Of a stretch of 64,000 bases of DNA, positions 58,601-64,000 are shown piece after piece. The position numbers and the translations under genes were made by a program. The notes under the pieces were generated by a model that worked only from the letters and a program-made list of their open reading frames with translations, had not been told where the DNA came from and ran no database searches. Source of the stretch: DASUBV01 sp963822485. Its GTDB lineage: Bacteria > Actinomycetota > Actinomycetes > Streptosporangiales > Streptosporangiaceae. How positions within the stretch are numbered: the first letter of the stretch is position 1; every line of letters starts with the position of its first letter. The DNA lies in NCBI GenBank assembly GCA_963822485.1, contig CAWGHW010000017.1, forward strand, positions 124,001 to 188,000, in the 5' to 3' direction.

Positions 58601-59009
58601 CGCGGACGCCGCATTCCAGCGCGCCATCAGCGCCCGGTTCCGTAAGGAACGGCCATCGCTGGAGCCGCTGCTCGGCCCGCCGGGCCAGGCCGTGCCGCCC
58701 GAGGTAGCGGGGTGCCTGCAGGCGCTGGAGCGCCGGTCGGCCGCCATCACCGAGCCGGCCCGGCAGCTGCGCGCCCTGGCTGACACCGGGGTGGCTGGTG
58801 CCGGGCCAGGTCTGCGGGCGCTGGCCATGAGCCTGGCCCACATGCACGTCAACCGGCTGCTCCGGTCGGCTCACCGGGCTCAGGAGCTGGTGCTGTACGA
58901 GATGCTCGACCGTCTCTATACCTCGCGCGCGGCCAGGGAGGCCGCGGCTCGGGAAGCCGCGGCTCGGGAGACCGCAGCTCGGGAAGCCGCAGTTCGGGAG
59001 GCAGAGTGA
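55695..59009 (+). CDS. lanB: full-length LanB lantibiotic dehydratase
   Basis: 1104 residues from GTG 55695. N-terminal glutamylation domain: YLMRAAARPTPFGLFAGC (Arg121-PTPFGLF) and the Lant_dehydr N/C region to about 800. C-terminal elimination domain (SpaB_C): EWLYLKLFTGHATADQVL, WHFVRYGDPDWHLRLRVHG with R840, R849, R851; YEREVERYGG with E891 and R894; and HMHVNRLL with H1049/H1051, matching the NisB elimination residues. Uses glutamyl-tRNA to activate Ser/Thr and eliminates glutamate to give Dha/Dhb. The tail after 1080 is a five-residue repeat AAREA (four 15-bp units), probably a flexible or helical charged end not needed for catalysis. GTGA overlap with both neighbours. Confidence 0.93.
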   Translation: MSAPEGPARGHPRPAGFFVLRTPLLPLAALTEWSQGLEARAVAADPAADPAALGEAVAADRARLRARLEATCTEPGFREAIFVASPSLESAIDSWRKDPDSDRGQRAEVALVAYLMRAAARPTPFGLFAGCTTGRIGETTRLRVPGRPGLRRHTRLDMDYLWALAKAIEADPGLRADLRYRPNSGLCEVGGRLLFPEASDHGGSRSYQLVAVDTTPYLARTLALARDGERLDVLAQALVTSDISAAEAAAYVAELVDSQLLVADSQPQVTGPPPAHGMATVLAAGAATSGIGDELRGALERLAAIDAGGIGASPEAYRRLAADLGGLPAAPDPQRFVQVDLVKPAARTTLSGRVTADILRGAQILHALARPGGDGALAGFREQFARRYETREMPLAQVLDEETGIGFPAPGQARTDGAPLLAGLPLRAGTGRAESWTRRDAFLCRRLTTALAAGLDEISIDAAEADDLRGGDDLPLPEAFEVVAAIVAPSPDAVRTGAYQVLIGSVSGPSGARLLGRFCHADDDLNELVRDHLRAEESARPGCVFAEVVHLPQGRTGNILSRPVLRDYEIPYLGRSGAPASRQLPVSDLLVSVQGERVVLRSRALGREVIPRLTAAHNFALGGLGTYRFLCALQHQGVNPGVMWDWGPLRDAPFLPRVVSGKAVLSRATWNLRGSELAAFALAGGPRQFAAVQELRARLGLPRYVALADSDNELAADLDNVLCVEALAHQVRHRASISLLELLPGPDQLCAAGPEGRFTHQVIVPFASPGPARSWPGPGPAVRPGRAPGAVVRRFPPGSEWLYLKLFTGHATADQVLADLAPALSQALASGRADSWHFVRYGDPDWHLRLRVHGPPEALLGDVLPRLHDLTAPMLAAGLVWRTQLDTYEREVERYGGPAGIVHCERIFHADSEAVTEIMGQLPGDAGAGLRWRVGLRGIDQLLGDLGLTLADKRDLARAARQGYGRELGADAAFQRAISARFRKERPSLEPLLGPPGQAVPPEVAGCLQALERRSAAITEPARQLRALADTGVAGAGPGLRALAMSLAHMHVNRLLRSAHRAQELVLYEMLDRLYTSRAAREAAAREAAARETAAREAAVREAE
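58941..59000 (+). repeat. 15-bp tandem repeat (x4) encoding the LanB C-terminal AAREA tail
   Basis: GCCGCGGCTCGGGAA and three variants follow without gap, each coding for A-A-R-E-(A/T). The unit is five codons, so copy number can change without breaking the frame. Confidence 0.8.
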
Positions 59010-59638
59010 GCGGCCGGCATGTCCGCGGGGCCGGGCGGACCCGGACCGCGGCCGCCCGGCCGCCGGCCCCGCGCCCGCCCGCTGACAACCGGTCCGGCCC
59101 GACGGTCTTCCGCGAGGAGGCTCTGGAGTCGCACGCCGGCGGCGGCCAGGAAGCCGACGTCGAGATACGCCTGGGCCAGCACTGGCTCAGGTGGCTGTAC
59201 CGGCTGTCGCTTGGCCTGGCCGCGGCCGGGGTCGCCCTGGCCCTGACGGCGAGGACCACCCCGGAGAGCGACGGGACCGCGGCCGTGACCGAGCCGGATG
59301 GAGGCTTCGCCGCGCTGCTGCCGGTCGCGGCGGTTCCCGACCTGGCCCGGGCCAGGGAGGTCACCGTCCTGCTGCCTGCCGCCGGGCGGCAGGTCAGGGT
59401 CAGGGTGACCCGGATGCGGCTGGCCGCACCGCAGCTGGCCCGGCAGGCCGGGCTGCCCGTGCCGGCCGAGCCGAGCATCCTGCTGACCGGGCGGCTCGCG
59501 CCCGGTGCCGTCCCGCCGCCCGGCCAGGGCGGGCGGCTGGTCACGCCGATGGCCCTCGTCCTGCCGTCCGAGACGGTCGGCGCCATCGTGGCCGGTGAGT
59601 TCGAGGCCGTGATCGGGATACGGGAGGCTGCATCGTGA
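59006..59638 (+). CDS. membrane-anchored HlyD-like adaptor fragment (class I lanthipeptide operon)
   Basis: 210 residues from GTG 59006, overlapping lanB and the next gene by 4 bp each. After a Pro/Arg-rich start it has PTVFREEALESHAGGGQEAD, the opening of NHLM-type HlyD adaptor proteins, and one membrane segment WLYRLSLGLAAAGVALALTA at about residues 62-81. The rest has beta-strand character (AREVTVLLPAAGRQVRVRVT, AEPSILLTGRL) but no coiled coil or lipoyl-like domain, so it is much shorter than a real HlyD (over 400 residues). It probably attaches to the exporter's outside face. Function beyond this is unknown. Confidence 0.65.
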   Translation: MSGRHVRGAGRTRTAAARPPAPRPPADNRSGPTVFREEALESHAGGGQEADVEIRLGQHWLRWLYRLSLGLAAAGVALALTARTTPESDGTAAVTEPDGGFAALLPVAAVPDLARAREVTVLLPAAGRQVRVRVTRMRLAAPQLARQAGLPVPAEPSILLTGRLAPGAVPPPGQGGRLVTPMALVLPSETVGAIVAGEFEAVIGIREAAS

Positions 59639-61803
59639 CGCGCCGGGTTCCCCTTGTGCGGCAGATGGAGGAGGCCGACTGCGGCGCCGCCTGCCTGGCC
59701 ATGGCGCTGGGCTATCTCGGCCGCCACGTGCCGCTCGACGAGCTGCGGGTCATGACCGGGACCGGCCGTGACGGCGTGACCGCCCTGTCCATCGTCCAGG
59801 CCGCCCGGGCCAGCGGGCTGACGGCCCGGGGCGTCCAGGCCGACGTGCCCGCGCTGCGCCAGCTGCCGCGCGGCACCATCCTGCACTGGGAGTTCAGCCA
59901 TTTCGTGGTGCTCGACCGGGCCACCCGCCAGGGCATCCAGGTGGTCGACCCGGCCCGCGGCCGGTGCGTGATCCGCGAGGACGAGCTGCGCCGGGCCTAC
60001 ACCGGTATCGCGGTCTTGCTCGAGCCGGGCCCGGAGTTCGTCGCCGGCGGCACGCGGGACCCGGGGACCTGGCGGTACGTGCGCCCGATCCTCGGCCGGG
60101 CCCGCGGCCTGGGCACGGTCCTGGTGACGTCGCTGATGCTGCGGATAACGGCACTCGCCATCCCGCTCACCACGGCGCTGGTCATCGACGAGCTGGTGCC
60201 ACGCGACGATCGTCACCTGCTCGGGGTCCTCGCCATCGGCGTCCTGCTGGTCATCGGCTACCAGCTGCTGGGCGCGTTCCTGCGCGGCAACCAGCTGCTG
60301 GAGCTGCGGACCCGGCTCGACATGGGACTGACCATGGGCTTCGTGGATCACCTGGTCGAGCTGCCTTACAGCTTCTTCCTGCGCCGGTCCGCCGGTGACC
60401 TGATGATGCGGATGCAGAGCAACACGTCCGTGCGCGACATCCTCACCAGCGGATCGCTGTCCGCCGTCCTCGACGGCGCCTTCGCCAGCCTCTACCTGAT
60501 CCTGCTGCTGATCGTCAGCCCTCCGCTGGCCATGCTGGTGCTCGCGCTCGCGCTGGTGCAGATCCTCGTGCTCATCGCCTCGTGGCGGCGGAACCGGCGG
60601 CTGATGTCGGACAGCCTGCAGGCCCAGGCCCGTTCGCAGAGCTACGCCTACGAGCTGCTGGCCGGCATCGAGACGCTCAAGGCAGCCGGCGCCGAGCACC
60701 GGGCCGCGGCCCACTGGGGCACGCTGTTCCGCAGGCAGGTCAGCATCGACCTGGCTCGCGGCCGGCTGACCGCGGCGGTGGACTCGGTCATGAGCACGCT
60801 GACCGTCGGAGCGCCGCTCGTGGTCCTGCTGGCCGGGACCCTGCAGGTCGTGGACGGGCAGATGACCCTCGGCGCCATGTTCTCGGCCAGCGCCCTCGCG
60901 GCCGGGTTCCTCAGCCCGCTCGGAACCCTGGTCAGCAGCGGCCTGCAGTTGCAGCTGCTGGCCAGCTATGTCGAGCGCATCAACGACGTGCTCGACACCC
61001 CGCGCGAGCAGGACTCCGCGTCCCGGCGACTGAGGCGGGCCGCGCCGCTGGCCGGGGCGGTGCGGGCCGACCGAGTCTCCTTCCGCTACAGCGCGCTCGC
61101 GCCGCTGGTGGTCAGCGACGTGTCTGTCGAGGTCCATCCCGGCCAGCACATCGGCATCGTCGGCCGGTCCGGGTCGGGCAAGTCGACGCTCGCGCACCTG
61201 CTGCTCGGCCTGTACCGCCCGACCGACGGGCGGATCTGCTTCGACGGCCATGATCTCGCCGGGCTCGACGTCCGGTCGGTCCGGCGGCAGCTCGGCATCG
61301 TCACCCAGCACCCCTACGTCTTCGGCTCCACGATCAGGCAGAACATCGCCCTGATCGACCCCGCCCTGCCCCTCGAGGAAGTCGCCAGGGCCGCCGAGCT
61401 CGCCTGCATCGACACCGACATCAAGGCCATGCCGCTGGGCTACGACACCCCGCTGCACGACGGCGGCGGCTCACTGTCCGGCGGCCAGCGGCAGCGGATC
61501 GCGCTGGCCCGCGCGCTGGTCAGCCGGCCCGCGATCCTGCTGCTGGACGAGGCCACCAGCGAGCTGGACACCGTCACCGAGGAGATGGTCTACCGAAACC
61601 TGGCCACCGTCCGGGCCACGACGATCGTGATCGCTCATCGGCTGAGCACGATCCGCAACGCTGACCTGATCATCGTCATGGACGGCGGCCGGATCGCGGA
61701 GACTGGCACGCATCAGGACTTGCTTGCCCTGGGCGGCGCTTACGCGGCGCTGGCCCGCGCGCAGTCCTTGATGACGGGGACCCCGGCGGTTACACCGGCC
61801 TGA
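59635..61803 (+). CDS. lanT: peptidase-containing ABC transporter (C39 peptidase-TMD-ATPase), lanthipeptide exporter
   Basis: 722 residues from GTG 59635. N-terminal C39 peptidase: Q10 oxyanion, Cys16 in QMEEADCGAACLAM, His89 in WEFSHFVVLD, Asp105 in VVDPARG, all as in double-Gly leader proteases. Six-helix transmembrane domain from about residue 150 to 440. ATPase: Walker A GRSGSGKST (510-518), signature LSGGQRQR, Walker B ILLLDEATSELD, switch His in IVIAHRLSTI. It should cut LanA after Gly29 and export the ring-bearing core. No separate LanP and no LanFEG immunity genes are visible. The last gene of the operon. Confidence 0.94.
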   Translation: MTRRVPLVRQMEEADCGAACLAMALGYLGRHVPLDELRVMTGTGRDGVTALSIVQAARASGLTARGVQADVPALRQLPRGTILHWEFSHFVVLDRATRQGIQVVDPARGRCVIREDELRRAYTGIAVLLEPGPEFVAGGTRDPGTWRYVRPILGRARGLGTVLVTSLMLRITALAIPLTTALVIDELVPRDDRHLLGVLAIGVLLVIGYQLLGAFLRGNQLLELRTRLDMGLTMGFVDHLVELPYSFFLRRSAGDLMMRMQSNTSVRDILTSGSLSAVLDGAFASLYLILLLIVSPPLAMLVLALALVQILVLIASWRRNRRLMSDSLQAQARSQSYAYELLAGIETLKAAGAEHRAAAHWGTLFRRQVSIDLARGRLTAAVDSVMSTLTVGAPLVVLLAGTLQVVDGQMTLGAMFSASALAAGFLSPLGTLVSSGLQLQLLASYVERINDVLDTPREQDSASRRLRRAAPLAGAVRADRVSFRYSALAPLVVSDVSVEVHPGQHIGIVGRSGSGKSTLAHLLLGLYRPTDGRICFDGHDLAGLDVRSVRRQLGIVTQHPYVFGSTIRQNIALIDPALPLEEVARAAELACIDTDIKAMPLGYDTPLHDGGGSLSGGQRQRIALARALVSRPAILLLDEATSELDTVTEEMVYRNLATVRATTIVIAHRLSTIRNADLIIVMDGGRIAETGTHQDLLALGGAYAALARAQSLMTGTPAVTPA

Positions 61804-62181
61804 CGGGGTGGCGTCGGGTCTCGCCGAAAAGCCCCCTTCTGACCTGCACGGCCTGGTCGGGATAGCGGGACATGAGCCCGTGCCCCCTTGATCCCCAGCC
61901 GCGTAGACCTGTCCAAGGCGGACCCCGTACCAGGAGCTGCTGCCCGGTCGCCGCCTCGAGCACCGCCAGCGGAATCATGGCTGGCGGGCCGCCCCGAGCA
62001 GCCGCAGCGCAGCGGCCTCGCCGGCCGGCTCTAGCCCGGCGACCAGGTCGCCGAGCCGCTGGGAGCAGCTGCTGGCTTCTCCAGGTTCGCGCAGCAGGCC
62101 AGAGTTGCCGCCGAGGCTCCCCGAATCAGCGGGCGTCGCGCCCTAGCTCGGTAGACTCGGCGGATAGGAGAGGAGCCTAGG
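61804..62181. other. 378-bp gap after the lanthipeptide operon
   Basis: No supported gene. On the minus strand, two frames abut at an ATGA junction (around 61978), giving LLREPGEASSCSQRLGDLVAGL and MIPLAVLEAATGQQLLV, but the first has no start codon. They could be the relict of a gene pair. No hairpin of the strength seen elsewhere was noticed directly after the lanT stop. Confidence 0.35.
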
Positions 62182-62514
62182 ATGGCCGCGCAACCGTACG
62201 ACTTCCTCTCGGAAGGGGCGCCTGGTCCGGCCAAGAGCTTGCGGGCCATCCGGGCCGCCTTGGTGGTACGCCAGGACCGTGAGGCGTTCGACGCCGGGCT
62301 CAAGGCGGTGCTGGACGAGGTCAGGGTGAACCTCGATCTCGGCGCGCTGAACGACTTCGTGCATCGCTGGTGGATATCTGCCTGTGATTCGGCACGTGAC
62401 CCGGAAGGCCGCCGGCGCATGCACGCCCGCGCCGATCAACTTCTGGCGGGCGACGTGGCGGGGCCTGCAAGACCGTGGCGGGAGATCCTCGCTGAGCGCC
62501 AGAGCGGCCAGTAG
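62182..62514 (+). CDS. DUF6247-family protein, probable antitoxin partner of the next gene
   Basis: 110 residues from ATG 62182 (AGGAGAGGAG upstream). SLRAIRAALVVRQDREAFDAGLKAVLDEVRVNLDL and LNDFVHRWWISACDSARDPEGRRRMHARAD are the two helical blocks of DUF6247, a short actinobacterial family often encoded immediately before a small ParE/RelE-like protein. The stop (TAG) is followed without a gap by GTG of the next gene. A role as antitoxin is inferred from size, charge pattern and arrangement. Confidence 0.7.
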   Translation: MAAQPYDFLSEGAPGPAKSLRAIRAALVVRQDREAFDAGLKAVLDEVRVNLDLGALNDFVHRWWISACDSARDPEGRRRMHARADQLLAGDVAGPARPWREILAERQSGQ

Positions 62515-62760
62515 GTGTACCAGCTCAGTCTGGATCCGGTCGCCGAGGACCAGATCAAGGCCGTCCCGCAGGAGGCCCTGCGCCCGCTGGCCGAGCTGTT
62601 CACCCTGCTGGAGACGGCGCCTTGGAGCGGAGAGCCGTTCAACCGCGCCAATCCTCGGGGCAACATGCTGACGCATGCCTTCGGCGAACTCGGTCTCGCG
62701 ACCTACCTTGTATTAGAAGATCATCGCGAGGTCTATCTTCTGCGCATCGAATGGCCCTGA
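62515..62760 (+). CDS. small ParE/RelE-like protein (toxin-like partner of the DUF6247 gene)
   Basis: 81 residues from GTG 62515, directly after the DUF6247 stop. The start YQLSLDPVAEDQIKAVPQEALRPLAELFTLLETAPWSGEPFN followed by HAFGELGLATYLVLEDHREVYLLRIEW shows the RelE/ParE fold pattern: N-terminal helices, then strands with a final hydrophobic VYLLRIEW. The classic RelE catalytic Arg/Tyr set is only partly recognisable. Together with the preceding gene it forms a two-gene toxin-antitoxin-like unit whose activity is unproven. Confidence 0.7.
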   Translation: MYQLSLDPVAEDQIKAVPQEALRPLAELFTLLETAPWSGEPFNRANPRGNMLTHAFGELGLATYLVLEDHREVYLLRIEWP

Positions 62761-63324
62761 GCCTCAGCCCGCATCAACAGGGCGACGGGCAACGTGGCCA
62801 ATCACAGGCGACCGCTGGCGTGCCCCGACCATAGCTGGCCTCCGTCAGGGCGGTCACCCGCCAAGCCGCCTGCGCGTCCACAAGGTGGCTGCTCATTTTG
62901 ATCCGAGTGGCGGCTTGTCGCGCGCCGGGTGGGGGGAGACCCGGTGCATGCGCACATGGGCGACCTGTGATCATCTGAACGGCGCTGCCTCAAGATCATC
63001 TGACGGCTGTATCGCGCGTGAGCCGTTGCCGTGATGGCTATTCCCTGCCCGAGCCGCCCGGTGACCTCTTGCCGGGGGCTGGGAGGAATCTGGGAGATCA
63101 TCTTCTCCCGGGCGGCCCGGTAGGGGACGAGCAGTCCGCTGGCAGCGGGACGGGGGAGTGCGGGGAGATCGCAGGCCTGGCCCGAGCTGTAGTTCCAGAT
63201 CAAGCACGAAGATCCCCTTGACAAGCCCGAAGCGGACGATGTTCACTCTTGTCAACTTCTTTCGCCGCTCGGCAGAAGATGGCCGGCATGTGGTGACTCG
63301 ACCGACTTGGGGAGGGGGCGCAGC
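62761..63324. other. gene-free region with direct repeats upstream of the ROK regulator
   Basis: GATCATCTGA occurs at 62969-62978 and 62994-63003, 25 bp apart, each followed by an (A)CGGC. TTGTCAACTTCTTTCG near 63249 is AT-richer than its surroundings and may hold the promoter of the ROK gene. Short open frames here lack coding bias. Confidence 0.4.
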
Positions 63325-64000
63325 TTGCTCAAGGGCGACTCCCTGCTCATCAAGCGGATCAACCAGATGGCGATCCTGCGATTCGTTCAGCAGAACGAGC
63401 CGAGCTCCCGCTATGAGATTGCGCAGGCCTGCGGACTCAGCAACAGCACCGTTTCGACGCTGATCTCCGAGCTGATGGAAATCGGCATCATCAAGAACCT
63501 GGGGGAGGGGCCATCGATCGGCGGCCGTCGTCCCGTCATCCTCGGAATTAACGAGCAGGCGGGTCACGTCATCGCGGTGGACGTGGGAGCAACCGCGATC
63601 ACCTGCGGCCGTGTCGATCTGCACGCGAAGATTCACGACAAGCTGACGATCCGGACGTCGAAGAACCCGGCCAAGTCCCTGGCCGCGACCATCCAGCTCG
63701 TCGAAAAGGTCTATCAGCAGGCCTTGTCTCATCAGTCGCCGCCGATTCTCGGAGTGGGCGTGGCTACCGCGGGCTACGTCCGTCCGTCGACCGGCATCGT
63801 GGTCAGCGCGTCAAATCTGGGCTGGCGGGATGTGGATCTGGGGACGGAGATCCAGTCGGCCACCGGGCTGCCGACGCTGGTCGGCAACAACGCGAATGCC
63901 GCGGCGCTCGGCGAGCTGTATTACGGCGTGGGCGCCGGGGTCGCCAACTTCGTCTACGTGGCGATCGGCAACGGCATCGGCACGGGGCTGGTGCTCGACG
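63325..64000 (+). CDS. ROK-family transcriptional regulator/sugar kinase-like protein, 3' end outside window
   Basis: The first 225 residues are seen, from TTG 63325 with GGAGGGGG upstream; TTG 63307 in frame is an alternative. N-terminal winged HTH: NQMAILRFVQQNEPSSRYEIAQACGLSNSTVSTLISELMEIGII (about 11-54). ROK domain starts GGRRPVILGINEQAGHVIAVDVGATAITCGRVDL (phosphate 1, DVGATAI) and contains LGVGVATAGYVRP and GLPTLVGNNANAAALGELYYG (adenine/sugar region; NNAN). The complete zinc and catalytic motif regions lie beyond the window. Typically such proteins repress sugar-uptake operons, as NagC/XylR do. Confidence 0.88.
   Translation, partial: MLKGDSLLIKRINQMAILRFVQQNEPSSRYEIAQACGLSNSTVSTLISELMEIGIIKNLGEGPSIGGRRPVILGINEQAGHVIAVDVGATAITCGRVDLHAKIHDKLTIRTSKNPAKSLAATIQLVEKVYQQALSHQSPPILGVGVATAGYVRPSTGIVVSASNLGWRDVDLGTEIQSATGLPTLVGNNANAAALGELYYGVGAGVANFVYVAIGNGIGTGLVLD

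Noticed and set aside
58849..61458. Very long (over 800 codons) open frame antisense to lanT
   Set aside because: Exactly opposite a transporter with complete C39, Walker A, signature and Walker B motifs; low-complexity translation. High-GC third-position bias makes long antisense frames common.
61790..62160. Two abutting minus-strand frames after lanT, possibly a second small RiPP or immunity gene
   Set aside because: The upstream one has no start codon before an in-frame stop, neither shows a leader, Cys/Ser pattern or membrane segment.
1..64000. Search for tRNA, rRNA, integrase, transposase or attachment-site duplications
   Set aside because: None recognised; low-GC patches are limited to promoter regions, so no clear mobile element boundary could be drawn.

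Overview
This is a contiguous piece of a high-GC chromosome with GTG/TTG starts, strong G/C third-position bias, many TetR regulators, Tat-type secreted proteins, an actinobacterial-type QcrB and F420/FMN-type enzymes. Together these point to a filamentous or soil actinomycete. Nothing visible fixes the genus. No rRNA, tRNA, CRISPR array, integrase or transposase was seen. The window starts inside one gene (a beta-propeller tail) and ends inside another (a ROK-family regulator).

Layout. 0.3-7.4 kb: organosulfur operon with a divergent LysR, two FMNH2 monooxygenases (SsuD-like, SfnG), SfnB, a flavin reductase, a second SfnB/DszC-type oxidoreductase and an AmiS/UreI-type channel. 7.5-13 kb: hydrolase, SDR, a frameshifted GNAT gene, TetR/NTF2-like divergent pair, M13 metallopeptidase. 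13-17 kb: TetR flanked by two copies of one operator, then a secreted NHL propeller and a Tat-exported phospholipase C-family phosphoesterase, closed by a strong hairpin. 17-22 kb: aldehyde dehydrogenase homologue without its catalytic Cys, orphan substrate-binding lipoprotein, TetR/FAD-monooxygenase divergent pair. 22-26 kb: orphan qcrB behind a ctaE remnant, amino-acid permease. 26-35 kb: Ser/Thr kinase with a frameshifted ectodomain, then a group of secreted repeat proteins (Kelch, 7-repeat and 8-repeat Cys-pair propellers, beta-helix) with one alpha/beta hydrolase. 35-53 kb: ordinary accessory metabolism and regulators, with several truncated or frameshifted genes.

53.7-61.8 kb: the most interesting locus, a compact class I lanthipeptide operon in the order lanA, hairpin, lanC, lanB, adaptor-like membrane protein, C39-peptidase ABC transporter. 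The last four genes overlap at GTGA junctions. The 66-residue precursor has a double-Gly leader and a 37-residue core built almost entirely from S/T-x-x-C units, predicting up to six consecutive small (methyl)lanthionine rings. LanB would dehydrate Ser/Thr, LanC cyclise onto Cys, and the transporter cut after Gly-Gly and export. A small DUF6247/toxin-like pair and a ROK regulator follow.

At least three genes (GNAT, kinase, TetR at 45.3 kb) are each broken by one base, and two more (NAD-binding protein, CocE hydrolase) are truncated. Some of these may be sequencing indels, others real decay.
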